DNA of 64,000 bases from NCBI GenBank assembly GCA_021397835.1, contig JAJFZO010000469.1, positions 310,001 through 374,000 on the forward strand, in the 5' to 3' direction. Numbering within the stretch: the stretch's first letter is position 1; every line of letters starts with the position of its first letter. The stretch comes from Moringa oleifera. Taxonomy: Eukaryota > Streptophyta > Magnoliopsida > Brassicales > Moringaceae. Shown here one piece after another: positions 47,670 through 60,400 of this stretch. The position numbers and the translations under genes are program-made. A model generated the notes under the pieces. That model was not told where the DNA came from, did no database searches, and saw only the letters and a list, made by a program, of their open reading frames with translations.

Positions 47670-47940
47670 TTTAATAAAGAGTTTATATATGAAAAAGAAG
47701 TTTATAGCATAATAGAGATAGTACATTAGGCTTTTGTTGAGTGTAACAATAATTCAAATCTATTTGAAAGATTATATGGAAAGGCCGAAAAACTTTTGTA
47801 CTTTAGAGCAGTGAAATTCACCAAATTTTTTTCTTTAGTGAAACTTTACAACTCGAAATGAAGAACAGTTACTTTGATCAAAACTCAAATGGATCAAAGT
47901 AATCCAAATCTATTTGAAAGAGCTAAGCTGATAATAAGTA
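47670..47940 (+). pseudogene. TNP2-type CACTA transposase fragment (outer element)
   Basis: This matches 53260-53480 base by base over long runs (agcagtgaaattcaccaaat, agaagtttatagcataatag). It represents the part just after the transposase-associated domain. Stops occur in every frame. It joins directly to Ulp1-ORF sequence, so several kilobases of transposase have been deleted. Confidence 0.7.
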
Positions 47941-48039
47941 TTTTGCTTTTTTAATTTTTTATTTTCAAATAAGCATAATATATTCATGCTTTAACTTGAT
48001 ATATGCTTAATGATTTGATGGTATAAGCTAAATAGGGTA

Positions 48040-49784
48040 CTTTTAAACCGTCAAATATAGATGATGTACTCATGAGGATTATTAGTACTCTACAGTATTC
48101 TGGTCATGTAAGAGGTGTTTGTTTTGAGGTGTCCATCACTTCTTACTTTGGGAGAAAAGTTAGGATGCCAACAGATGTTAAATATATTGAATTGGATTAA
48201 TGATCACAGATATCTTTTGCATAATATGAGCATGAAGTCCTTCCACGACCATAAATGTTCTAGTAAGACTAAACAACATGGATGGAGTAACAGTCGATGA
48301 CGAAGGCCTCACATCACCTTTAGTACACGCACCAACACTTAAACCTGTCAATTCGAGGTATATCATGCGGTCTTCACTTCATATAATGCTATTTGATTTG
48401 GCATACAGTAAGTATTGCTTTGTATTTTTCATTGTGGTGTATATCGTGTTAAGTGGTGTTTGGCAATACTGCTAACATTGAGGCTTATTGGTTTATTTTC
48501 ATTAATCTTGTTATGAATAAGACAATCCATCAATATGACATGATTGAAAGTAAAGCTCAATACTCCATTGCTTTGACCAATTTTTTAGATGGATATGCTT
48601 ACTTTCTTTTAAGCTGTTAGAACACATGTTACTTAGTTATTACTCTTGAATTTTATGTAATATATTATCATAATATGTATTATTTTTATAAAATTTAAGA
48701 ATTAATTATAAAAATTATTATATTTGATCTAGTAAAGGCGTTCCCTAAATCAACAACACAAGTTTATGTAAAAGAACGAAATATAAAGTCCATATGAAGA
48801 CCACTCAAATTATATTATTGTTTTTATGTGTGTTGTACTATTTTCATGAAATTTAAGAATTAATTATTAAAATTGTTATATTTGATCTATTAAATATGTT
48901 CTCTAAATCGACAGCATAAATTTGTGTGGAAGAGTGACATGTAAAGTTCATATGAAAACAGCTCAAATTATATTATCATTATGTATGTTATGCAATAAAT
49001 GCAAAAATGACAATACTCATTCTATTGGATGAAGATTCTTTTTTTTTTTTTTTTTGTTGAAGGTATGACATATATTTGCAAAGATGATGCACTTTCTCAT
49101 ATAGAAGTATTTAAGCATACTATCATTTAAATTTACATCATCTGTGTCTATTATGTTTTATTATTATGCTTTATTATTTTAATTTTGAAAACTATTAGCT
49201 TTGCTTTCATTTTGTGTTCTAAAAAGCTTCATAAACACTTATTTATCATACACGTCCTAAATAACAAATACATATTTGTTATTTTATGATGATATCAATG
49301 GGAGTGGTAATACCATTAAAGAGGAAGCTTGATATCTTGTTTTAAGGATATGGCAACCAGTACGTGATAAAAAAACAATAATGATTCCCTATAATCTTAA
49401 ATAAGTATAAATAAAGTTTTAATTACAAACATATTATTAGATGCAATGCTCAATGAAATTATGTTTAACAATGTAGAGCAAATTAGGTGTTAGTCATTGT
49501 AGAGTCTGAATTTTGTCAACATATGGTATTTGATCCTTTATGGTATGGTGATTAAGATGATATAAAGGTTCTATCATAATGTGAGTTAATAAATATTTAC
49601 TAAAATTACATGTTATATATCACATTTGTAATTAAATCTAATGCTTTTAAGATGCAATCAATGATTCATATGCTTCGGCTTGCAAGAAAAAATTATAAAA
49701 GTTTTATTGCTAGGTAATTATGATATAATGGAAATTTTTGTTTTTTATTAATTTTTTATTTTATGTAGTAGATTGACATTTTCA
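48040..49784 (+). pseudogene. Second ORF and Ulp1-like protease fragment (outer element)
   Basis: A diverged copy of 61560-63250. The stretch near 48105-48260 (SITSYF-like, then MLNILNWINDHRYLLHNMSM, KCSSKTK) corresponds to SITSYF, MDILNWIDSHKHLLDDVS and KCSSKAS of the third copy. 49340-49400 corresponds to the exon before the protease His. A segment of about 160 bases is duplicated in tandem (near 48730-48815 and 48880-48995). All frames are interrupted, and the domain is cut by the inner CACTA at 49788. Confidence 0.75.
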
Positions 49785-49799
49785 TTACACCACAACAAA

Positions 49800-51000
49800 A
49801 CCAATTTTTAATGACACTTAATAGATGATAGTTTAAACAAAAAAATTATTAAAAATTGATTAATTATGGACCAGAAAGATTAGATGATGATTTTATAATA
49901 AAATCGACATTAAAAGAATTAAGTTGAAATCTTTAACATTGATTTTTATAAAATCCGATGTTAAAACACATATATTTCACGTCAGGTCTTAAAATCGACG
50001 TGAAATTAAAGTTTTTAATGTCGATTCATAAGTAAACTGACATTAAAATTAATTCAATTCAAGTTGTTAACATCAGTTCACTCATGAACTGACGTTAAAA
50101 TGCATGTCTTTTTGGTGCATGTGAAATGCATCTCTTTCATGTTGGCTCACGTAAGAATCGATGTTAACATGAATGCAATTCACATATATGTAAATTGCAT
50201 GTCTTTAACATATATGTGAATTACATATCTTTCACATCGATTCACGTATGAACTGCCATTAACATGAATGCAATTTATGTGCATGTGAATTGCATGTATT
50301 TCATGTCGGTTCATAAGAGAACCAACGTGATATCTTATACACCATAAATCACTCCAAGTCTTAATAAGCCAATATGATCACAGTTGAAAAAGGTGCCTTA
50401 TTCAGGTTTTGATTCTTGGCACTAAATCATTATCATATTTTATACATAATTTAATGATTTTAAGAAAGGAGAAAGAACAAGCAACGGTATCAAAATTTTG
50501 CTTTGTAAAATGGAGCAGTCACCAGAAGTTTGATATGGGATTCATGAATACTAGAAACTTAAAAAAATCAAGAGAATGAATAGGAAAATGCTATTGAATT
50601 ACCTACCATGCTAGTTTCATGCATTAGGTATTAGCTTCCAATCTACCATGAATGATGAACCTAAGCACCATTAACACCCATAAATATAGTTCAAGAATTG
50701 GTAAGATATAAAAGCGAAGCAGGCCACCAAACATTGACGAGGTGGTATATCTACATTATTATTAAAGTTGGTTCATAACTGAACCAACATTAAAAGACAA
50801 AGATTTCATGTCAGTTCTTAAAACCGACATGAAATGATATTTTTTAACGTTGGTTATGTTATAAATTGACATTAGAAAGAAGGAAATTCACGTTAATTTT
50901 AAGAATCGACGTGATATTTGTTCTTTAATGTCAGTTCATAATAAAACCGATGTCAAATTCATATAATTTCACGTTAATTTTGTTTTGAATCGATGTGACA
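49800..51000 (+). repeat. Left subterminal repeat array of the inner CACTA
   Basis: More than ten units carry short inverted arms around a few bases, for example gtcggttcataagagaacc or catcagttcactcatgaactg, alternating with ttaa(t/c)(a/g)t. In CACTA elements such subterminal motifs bind the transposase. Some neighbouring units are nearly perfect palindromes. Confidence 0.75.
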
Positions 51001-52996
51001 ATCTCTTTTTCTCATCGATTCAAGAATAAATCAATGAGAAAGGTTTCACATATAAGGATCTTAACACCCAAATCTAGGTATCAAAATTTGGGTTTCGAGA
51101 ACTATTTTCTCCAGCAATTATTTTCTCTTCATCTTGTCGCACCATTGTCCTCCCATTGGTGTGCTTCTTCATCGTCGACTATTTCTCTACTCTGATCGAC
51201 CTTTAATGAAGTGAAACAGTCTTTAGTTTGTCTTCCCCGATCAATCAATTTGTCGACCACCTATTCGGGTTTATGCTCCCCCATTTTTAAAGATTTCTTC
51301 CTCCTTGCATGACAAATATTGAATCTTTCTTCCATTTTTTGAAATCTCAAATGTTTTTTTAGTAAAGTGAGGAGAAATATAACTGAAGAGAGATATGAGT
51401 GAAGAAAAATGTGAGTGAACAGAGACGTACATATATATTATCTATGAAAAGTTTAATCTATGGGATATCTAGGATTGTAATCTTTGATTTTTATATGAGT
51501 ATGTTAATCCTGGAGTGGGTAACTTAATGTATGGGTACTTTAACGTTTTATTTTTTTGGGTTTTTGAATGTTCAATGTGTATGGTGTACATGCGTATGTT
51601 AATTTTCAATGGGTATGTTAATTTTCAATGGGTATATGGATATATTGATATATAGGTATATGAATTTTCAATGTGTATATAGTTATATGGGTATGTTAAT
51701 ATTCAAGGTATGTATGAGTTTCTCAGGTTTCATTATATATGGGTATATTAATTAGAAGCTAATTAAGTAATTAGGTATTTAGTTATAAATCAAGAAATTA
51801 TATGTTAATTAATTAGTTTGTAACTAATTAATTTGACTTTAATTTGATGTTAATTTGATAATTAATTAATTAGAAAATTTTTAATTAATTAGATGTGAAT
51901 TAGATTAATTAAATGTTAATTAGCTAAATAATAAAAAATATCAAATAAATGTTATTTATATGATAATTAGAAATGAATTAATTAAGTAGATCTTAAACAA
52001 TTAAGTAGATGTTAAAAAATTAATTAGATTTCAAATAATTAATTATATGTTAGTTAAATTTTTAGAAAAAATATAATTAGATGTTTCTTAGTTAATTATA
52101 TATTAATTTATTAATTAGTTAGTAACTAATTAATTTGAGTTTATAGTAAGGAATCAGTTAATTAATTAATTAATTAATTAGATGTTTCTTAGTTAATTAG
52201 AAAAGAATTAGATGTCAATTAGATATTAAGTGATTGTTAATTAGATAAATAATTAATTAAGTGTAGGTTAAGTAATTAAGTAGATGTTGAATAATTAATT
52301 AGATTTTTACAAACTAGATTAATTAATTAATGAATAGTTAATTATTTTTAATTTATAATTAGATAATAGTGATATAGTTAATTAATGAATATTTTTAATT
52401 AATTAGATGTAAAATAATTAATTAAATGTTGTAGAATGATAAAAATATTTTCATATCCTTATTTTTTGATTTGATAAATACTTTTATATTAACAATTGAA
52501 GAATAATTAATTATTACTCATAACAATTATTATTAAATTTTAGTATATTGATCTTTATACATCATTTGAGAATTATTAATAAATATTTATTATCGTTTAA
52601 ACATACAGCGATATAAATAGTTTGCTAATAATTCTTGAATTATCTAGATTAGACAGTTTGAAAATGTTATATTTATATGCAATAAGTGCATTATTTTTTA
52701 TTTTATTTTGTAAAAATTTCACACAGTATTTTCTTCATTGTTCTTCATATACATACTAATGGATATTAGTGAATGTTTTGATAAAAAACAATCACTCATA
52801 TCTATGTAAGTGTTATATTCGAAGAACTATAAAGATATGTTGTCGAAATTTTTACAAAATAAAATGAACAATGATGTATATATGCTTCATCTAAGTGTAA
52901 ATTTTCGAATGGTATAGGATCACCTACCTTTGGAGTTTGGATGATATGCATACTTACATATATACATTCTTACAAGATACACTTGTTAACATAATA

Positions 52997-55900
52997 ATGG
53001 ACAAAATATGGATGTTTGCGGATAAAAGGTTAGAAGAATATGATAAATGGGTAGAGAAATTCTTGGATTTTGCAATTCATAATAAAAAGAATTGTGAGTT
53101 CATATGTTGTCCATGCACTAAGTGCGGTAATATGAAACATGGTACTCCATGTGAGATTCGGGATCATTTGTTTGTCAATGGAGTGGATAATAGTTATTAG
53201 AATTAGATACGACATGGAGAAAAAACCTTATTTAGGTCTTCTATAAGTAAGAATCCTAGAGTTGAGCAAAAGATTATGTATGAAGCTGAAGTTTATAATA
53301 CAATAGAGATGGTGCATCAAGCTTTTGCTGAGTATGATAGTAACTCAGATCATTTTCAAAGATTTCTTAGAGATGCTAAGAAACTTTGTACCCTGGAGTA
53401 GTGAAATTCACCAAATTATCTACTTTAATGAAACTTTAAAACTTGAAAGCGAAGTACAATTGGTTCGATCAAAGCTTTAATAAACTACTATAATTAGTAT
53501 CTAAAATGTTGCTTGAGAATAATGAATGCCCCTTTCCATGTATAAGGCAAAGAAAAATCTTAAATGAATTAGGTATGGATTATTAAAAGATACATGTATA
53601 GCTAAATGATTGCATTTTATATCAAAAGAAGTATCAAGATGAGACTCAATGTCTAATGTACGGTGTTTTCAGATGTAAAGTGATAAAAAATAATAAAGAA
53701 ATTATCAGAACAACTCAAACGGGCATTTTCTACCGCTACTAAGACTTAAGAGAATGTTTAGATGCTCTAAAACATCAGAACAACTCAAATGGCATTCAAG
53801 GCAAAGAAAAATAAATTGTCAATTGAGGCATCCATCCGATGCCCCATCTTGAAAGTTAATTAATTTCATGTGGCTAGAATTTGCATCTGAATCCTAAACT
53901 TTGAGAATCACCATTCCGACAGATGAAATCAATCCATATAGTTCTTTAAGCAACTATTATAGTTGTTGACTTGTAGTCACCGTGACATATAATTTACCAC
54001 CTTGGTTGACAATGAAGAAACTATTGATATCGGGGCCTAAGCAACTGAGAATGATATCGATGTCTATTTGGCACTGCTAATTGAAGATTTGAAAATGTTA
54101 TGAGAGAATGGTGTTCAAGTTTATGAAGCACATATTAAGGAGTTATTCAACTTGAAAGCAGTGTTATTGTGGACAATTAATGATTTTTTTACATATGGTA
54201 ATTTATTCGGTTCTATAGTGAAGGGATATACATGTCCTATATATGGTGAAAATACACATACATATCATTTGCCATATAGTAAGAAGATGTCATTTGTAAG
54301 ATATAGAAGATTTTTATCTCGAAGTCTTTCGTAAAGAAGACAAAAGAAGGCGTTTAATGGGGAACAAGAATTCAGAACTGCCCTACCTCTATTAACTGGT
54401 GATAAAGTGTTAGCAAAAGTTCATAAAAAATGAAATAAGTAAAATAAAGAGGATATTGTCTCGTGTTGGAAAAGAAATTTATGTTCTTTGAATTGCCATA
54501 CTAGAAACCATGGCATGTGAGACACGTGCTCGATGTGATGTATATAAAAAAATAAAGTGTGTGATAGCCTTATTGGGACAATGCTTGATATTATTAGCAA
54601 ATTTAAATATGGTCTTGTTGCTAGAAAGGATCTTGAAGAGATAGGCTTACGATCTAAATTGATACCATAAGTTCGAAATAATCATACATTTCTACCTTTA
54701 CCTTACTTTACCTTGTTAAAAATCAAGAAGAGACAATTTTGTAAGGTATTAAGTGAGACAAAGGTGCTAGATGGATACTCTTTAAACATTTGAAAACTTA
54801 TATCCTTAAAAGATCTAAAGTTATATGCGTTGAAATCTTATGATTGTCATACATTAATGCAATAATTGTTACCTGTCACTTTACCAGGATTGTTACCTAA
54901 ACATGTCAGATATGTACTTGTAAGATTTTATATATTTTTCAATCTTTTATGCCAAAAGGTTATTGATGTGACAAAGTTAGATAGTATGCAAAGTGAACTA
55001 GTAACAATATTATGTTTGTTGCAGACTCCAAGTTTTCTTGATATTATGGTTCATCTTACTATCATCTAATTAAAGAAGTAAAACTTTATGGTCCTGAGTA
55101 CTTGCAATAGATATATCCATTTGAAAGATATATGAAAGTGTTAAAGGGATATGTGCGAAATCGTAATAAGCTAGAAGGGCGTGTAGCTAAAGCATACATA
55201 GCAGAAGAGGCATTAGAATCTTATGCTGACCATTCATCCAACTTGGATGCCATTGGGATTCCCATAAGGAAGAACTTTTATGATTACTCAACTTAAAATG
55301 GTAAACCATTGTCTAATGCTTGCATTAAGAAAGTTGCCTACGATCTTTTACAGTAAGCTCACTTATATGTTCTGTTGAATACCAATGAAGTTCAACCATA
55401 TATAAGGTAATTTTATTCATATTTAGTGTTATTAATTATCATAATTTCATTTAGTTTTATTAAATTTAAAAATGCAGTAAGCATATAAACCAACTTAGAA
55501 TGACTAATCCAATTAAGTCGAGAACGCTTAAGTGGTTACATGATGAACATAATCGTACTTTCACTAATTGGCTACGCAATAGGGTAAGATAGAATAATTT
55601 TTGAACATAACTATTTATCTTTTCTCGATGTCTATCTATGTATTACTTAGCTTTAGAAATTGTGATGCATAGGTGGAATATCAACTTTCATTGTCCCATC
55701 ATGAACTTTTGCCTACTTTACGATGGATTGCTCATGGTCCTTAATTTACTATAATTAAATATCATGGGTACATCATAAATAGTTATCGATTTTATGAAAA
55801 AGCTCGAGATAATTTAAGAGTTTATCAAAACAGTGGAGTCACTTTGATTGCAAATATCGTGCAAATCTCATGTGCCAAAGATAAAAGTGCAGTCTATAGA

Positions 55901-56320
55901 GATTTGTCTTTTTATGAAATGATACAATAAATATGGGAACTCGATTATACAACATTTAGAGTACCAAATTTTAAATGTAACTGGGTCGAGAATAGTAATG
56001 GTGTTAAAGTTGATGACTTAGGTTTTGTATTAGTAGACCTTAATTGTATTAAACATAAAAATGATATTTTCATATTGGCAGCGCAAGCAAGACAAGTGTT
56101 TTATGTTGAAGATCTAGTTAATGCTAGATGATCAATTGTATTGACAACATCTCGAAAGGATTATGAAGAAGATGACTTAAGCGAGGTTGTGTAGATTACA
56201 CATATGTTTATAATAATTTATCACCAGTTGAAGTAATTGATCATATGGATGATGGTGGATTAATATATGTAAGGAAAGATTGTAAAGGATTATGGGTGTA
56301 ATTTATTAAATAGGTAAAAT
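52997..56320 (+). pseudogene. TNP2-type CACTA transposase pseudogene (inner element)
   Basis: From the ATG at 52997, MDKIWMFADKRLEEYDKWVE, then CPCTKCGNMKHGTP and VNGVDNSY form the transposase-associated domain (about 68 residues). Further fragments follow. Near 54160-54290: LWTINDFFTYGNLFGS, KGYTCPIYGENT, YHLPYSKKMSF; then RQKKAFNGEQEFRTA near 54340. Near 55030-55230: FLDIMVHLTI, YPFERYMKVLKGYVRNRN, AYIAEEALES. Near 55500-56180 is the C-terminal DUF4218/DUF4216-type part (TLKWLHDEHNRTFTNWL, WELDYTTFRVPNFKCNWVE, VKVDDLGFVLVDL, ARQVFYVEDLVNAR). Many stops and frameshifts lie between. A functional TNP2 plus TNPD system is therefore absent. Confidence 0.88.
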
Positions 56321-57189
56321 ATGTTTATTTTTGTACTAAGTTGTGTTCACATGATAGTTTTTTTTATATATAATTTTTTATTTTGCTAATCTTAATTTTT
56401 ATGTTCTACATGCAAATTATATGGATCATTCACAAGACTCAAGCTCACATGGAGAATCAAGGAAGAGCAAAAAATGAGGTATCACCCATATGCGTAAAGT
56501 TATAAAAAGTTAACTCATAGTTGAGAAGATACACATAGCAATAAATAAAAAAGAGCAATTGATTGAAAAAAATGGCGCATAAATGATCAGCCACATTGGT
56601 GTCTTAGTACATCAAGCAGTACCTATAAACATTTCAAATTGGCATCAAATACCTTAAGAACTAAAAAATAAGCTATGAGATCAAATTTCGGTAAGTAACT
56701 TGTAAAATTAGAATGTTTTTCTTATCTAATTATGTAAACCATTAAATTTAATTTGTTTTCAAATGTTATGTACTTCTATGGTACATTTGACACTGATGAG
56801 AACATGAGGAGATATGTACTACATTCTGTTCCACTAAAATAGAGGAATTTCAAAACTAACCTCATTAAAAATACATTATGCCATTTGTAAAAGATCGAAA
56901 AGGGATTCAACATCCATCAGAAGAATATAAGAATTACTTGCAACCTCATGTTTGGAGCGAATTTATTAATTCACGCTCATCTGAAGAATTTTTGGTATTA
57001 TACGTATATTATAATCTTATGCATATTTATGTTTAGACTAAATTTTAAGATTATTCATATAATTTTATAGGTGAAATAGATAATTATAGTATAATTATAA
57101 TTGTAATAATTGCAATTTTTGAATTTAAAATTTATAATGTAATTTTAAAATATTTTAAAAATGTAAATATTGGTCTATAACAATAAAAA

Positions 57190-57775
57190 TAAAATTTTGA
57201 AAAAAAAAACACTGGATGACAGTTGCAAATAAAACTATCATCTAAAGTAATGGTTATGAGATGAAGATTGTATTTATGATTGTCATTTAATGTAATGGGA
57301 TATTAGATGACGATTTTGTAAAGAACTATAATCTAATGTGATGAGATATTAGATGACGGTTTTATAAATAATTGTCATCTAATGTAATAGAATATTAGAT
57401 GACGGTTCTATAAACAGTCATAATCTAATGTGTTGGATATTAGATGAGGGTTCTATTTATAATTACCATATAATGTAATGAGATATTAGATGACGATTAT
57501 GCATACAACCGTCATTTAACTCTCATCTTGTATAACCCAATATTAAATGATAATTTTACCTAGAATCGTCATTTAATATTGGATTGTATTATATAATAAT
57601 CTTTGTAAAGTGATGTCTAATAGTGTAACAACCATCATTAAAAGTTAAAAATTACATTAAATGACGGCTTTTACAACCATCATTTATTTTGCAAAGCATT
57701 TTCTCGTCACTTACCTAAATGACACTTTGGCAATCGTCATCTTTAACTTTTTTTAACCGTCATTAAAAGTATGTT
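57190..57775 (+). repeat. Right subterminal repeat array of the inner CACTA
   Basis: At least eight units of the form tattagatgacggtttta, with ataattgtcatctaatgt after it, lie here. They are unlike the left array but like the array at 59510-59760 at the outer element's right end. Confidence 0.8.
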
Positions 57776-57796
57776 TTTTTTTTTTTTGTTGTGTTA

Positions 57797-58090
57797 CTTG
57801 AATATAGTAGTCATACCAACCTTTTAACATTGAGTGTGAGGATTATATTATGATTTATATAAGTGACAACATAAAAAGAGATGGTGATATTATCTTTTTT
57901 TTATAAAATATTAAATTGTTTGATAATTTTTTAATTAGTTAATGCATTTATTCCTATATTTTTTTCTAAATGCAGCTAATGGATAAAAGACATGTACGTC
58001 AAATTAGAAATAAATGAGTTGAAGACAAATTTGTTATTTTATATGGTGTTTCTTAAAGGATGCAATAAAAGTGAATAAGTTATGTAGAGT
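57797..58090 (+). pseudogene. Ulp1-like protease C-terminal fragment (outer element)
   Basis: This matches 63255-63560 (taacattgagtgtgaggatt against taacgttgagtgtggttatt). The catalytic-Cys motif reads IECED, with Glu replacing the Gly after Cys. Stops follow. It is the downstream half of the domain whose upstream half ends at 49784. Confidence 0.75.
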
Positions 58091-58960
58091 ATGTCCAATT
58101 ATGTAGTTTACAATAATTATAATATAATATTATGCATACTTTGTATTTATAGTGTATATATAAAGGAATAATTATTTAGTTACATTGAATTAACGAGAAA
58201 TAATTGTATAGTTAATTTTATTTTTTTTAGTAGTAATTGAGGCTTTAAATGAATATTTTGTATAACAATGTTTTGGTATATGGTTGGTAGAGTATAATGC
58301 TTGTATGTCTATTGAAATATGGTTTTATGTATTGTTGTTCTAGTATAATATTGGAGAAGTGAAAGTGTTGATGCATATTGGAATATAATTACTCATATGC
58401 AATTTAGAGTATGATTGAAGTTCGATGTTGTGTTGAATGTAGCGATGATGTTTTGAAATATAATTTTATATATGAAATTTAAATTTATTGATGTAATTTT
58501 GTAAGAGGGAGTGATAGTTATAGTGGATTAAAGTATAATGTAATTTTTATTGTATTTTATAATTATGAAATGTATAATGTAATTTTTAGATTTGTATAAA
58601 ACATATACTCTAAACGTCGATACTTTTAAAACTAACATTTCATTTGTATCACTTTTTTAATTTTATGTCTTTCAAAAATGTTTTTAAAAAATGATAATCT
58701 GGTTTTATTTTTTATTTTATTAAACCAATGATAAATATTTATATTAATATTAATATTTTAAATTTTTTAAAAAGTTCTAAATTTGAAAAAAATACATAAA
58801 TTTACTGTCGATAATGCAAGAATTAATGATAAATGCTAGTACAATTTTTTTAATTTTTTAAATCATTTCAAAAAAATTAAATTTTTGAAAAAACAATATT
58901 AGCTACATTTGTCATCTATTTTATAGAACCAACGGCAAATATTCATATCAAATTTAAGAG
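58091..58960 (+). other. 3' non-coding part of the outer CACTA
   Basis: AT-rich; resembles 63590-63990, downstream of the third copy's Ulp1 domain, in runs such as agtataatattggagaagtg. No coding content. Confidence 0.5.
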
Positions 58961-58964
58961 TTAA

Positions 58965-59455
58965 TTATATTAAAAAAAACTTATGTAGTTAATTTTATTT
59001 AAAAAAAAAACTTGTGTTTTGCTCATGGCTTCAAATATTATATCTTTTTATAACTTATATTTTTGTTGAATTATCAATTTAAGACTTTCGTTCTATAATT
59101 TTTGTTAAAGTTAACGATTTTGTATAAACACATAATGTGCATGTGACTTTTATTTATTAAATACTCTAACATCCCTTTTAAACATTGTTAAAATAAATAA
59201 AATATTCTTTTATCTCGTTCTCTTTCAATTTGATGCAAAAAAATATATATTTTTTTGTTTTAATAGTATTTAATAAGGTGTTACTACGTGAGTAAAAGTT
59301 ACATACACATCATGTGTGCACAAAACCATTAATGTTAATAAAATTATAAATGAAAATCGCATATTGAGAATCTAATAGTGATATAAGTTTCAAATAAATA
59401 TAATTTTTTGAAATCGTAAGCAAAATGTATATTCTCTTAATATAATTAACTTCAA
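58965..59455. mobile_element. Foldback MITE with ~190-bp inverted arms
   Basis: The left arm (58965-59165) and right arm (59260-59455) are inverted copies of each other. The ends are ttaattatatt and aatataattaa. Internal anchors include tttattaaatactc / agtatttaataa and cacataatgtgcatgtg / cacatcatgtgtgcac. The arms are perhaps three-quarters identical, and the ~90-bp loop is AT-rich. No coding sequence. It sits between the 3' non-coding region and the right subterminal array of the outer CACTA. Superfamily not determined. Confidence 0.75.
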
Positions 59456-59509
59456 ACTTAAAATACATTTATTTATATTTTGAAAAAGATTAAATAAAAA
59501 TAAAAAATG

Positions 59510-59808
59510 AGCACTGTGGATGACAATTTTGCAATCATTATCTAAAGTATCCACACTATCATCTAATGGTATGTATTTTGGATCATAATTTCTGCAATCG
59601 TCATCTAAAGTATCAACAAGTGTCATCTAATCTAGTTTTATATGAAAGTTTCTATAATCATTATTTACAGTGTTATTAACCATCATCTAATGTGAGTATT
59701 TTAAATGACGGTTTCTTTACAATCGTAATCTATTCTTCAAGACTTTTTTTGTTATCATAATTGATGAGACTTCAACAACCATTATCCAAAGTCCATTTCA
59801 TTGTAGTA
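59510..59808 (+). repeat. Right subterminal array and terminus of the outer CACTA
   Basis: Repeated units such as gatgacaattttgcaatcat and aaatgacggtttctttac resemble the 57190-57775 array. The block ends near 59808 in cattgtagta, close to the inverted CACTA terminus (GTAGTG). Confidence 0.55.
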
Positions 59809-59876
59809 AAAAAACTATTAAAAAATATTGGTTGCAGTAATTTAGTGTAATGGATTGAAGATAAAAAGAATTTGGT

Positions 59877-60400
59877 TGTTGATTTTATAAAAAAACTTCA
59901 GACAATTTAAGAGTTCATCAAAATAGTGGAGTGACTTTGATTGCAAATATCATGCAAATCTCAAATGCGAAAGACAAAAGTCCAGTCTATGGAGATTTTT
60001 CTTTTTATGAAGTGATATAATAAGTATGAGAACTCGATTATACAACATTCAGAGTACCAATTTTTAAATATGACTGGATCGAGAATAGTAATGGTGTTAA
60101 AGTTGATGATTTAGGTTTTGTATTAGTAGACCTTAATTATATTGAACATAGAAATGATTTGCTCATATTGGCATGGCAAGCAAGATAAGTGGTTTATGTT
60201 GAAGATCTAATTGATGCTAGATGATCAATTGTATTGACAACACCTCGAAAGGATTATGAAGAAGATGACTTAAGCGAGGTTGGTGTAGATTAGACACATG
60301 TTTGTAATAATTTACCATTAGTTGAAGTATTTGATCCTATGGATTATGGTGGATTAATATATGTAAGGGAAGATTGTGAAGGATTATGGGTGTAATTTAT
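59877..60400 (+). pseudogene. TNP2 C-terminal (DUF4216-like) fragment, third copy
   Basis: Corresponds to 55782-56310 with about nine bases in ten alike by eye. It retains the ELDYTTFRVP and VKVDDLGFVLVDL motifs, broken by stops (for example in the W-ELDY region and after the ARQ-like motif). The upstream transposase is absent. Confidence 0.8.

Larger units (their letters stand above)
49788..57793 (+). mobile_element. Inner CACTA (En/Spm) element, about 8.0 kb
   Basis: The left terminus is CACCACAACAAAA (49788-49800). The right terminus is TTTTGTTGTG (57784-57793), its inverted repeat if three bases were lost or gained. The 3-bp TTA before the left end (49785-49787) is repeated after the right end (57794-57796), as expected of CACTA target duplications. 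Removing the element rejoins a Ulp1 reading seen uninterrupted at about 63240-63300. Contents: left subterminal repeats to ~51000, leader, presumed intron with ttaattagatg arrays (51760-52440), TNP2-type transposase remains (52997-56320), and right subterminal repeats (57190-57770). It carries no Ulp1 domain of its own, unlike its relatives here. The transposase is full of stops, so it is non-autonomous. Confidence 0.8.
45790..59808 (+). mobile_element. Outer CACTA element with Ulp1 domain, decayed and interrupted
   Basis: Pieces of one CACTA element lie in order. 45808-45897 matches the tail of the transposase-associated domain at 53160-53260 (tttgttaatggagtggataa). 47670-47940 matches the TNP2 start at 53260-53480. 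47940-49787 matches the third copy's second ORF and Ulp1 start at 61540-63150. 57794-58090 continues the same Ulp1 domain after an 8-kb interruption. The right subterminal repeats at 59510-59760 end near 59808 in attgtagta. A ~1.8-kb insertion (45898-47669) and the inner CACTA (49788-57793) split it. Much of TNP2 is deleted and every frame is broken. The limits are approximate, the left one especially. Confidence 0.65.

Noticed and set aside
49800..51000. Regularly spaced palindromes resembling a CRISPR array
   Set aside because: Units vary in sequence and spacing, the host is a plant, and their position inside CACTA termini explains them as subterminal repeats.
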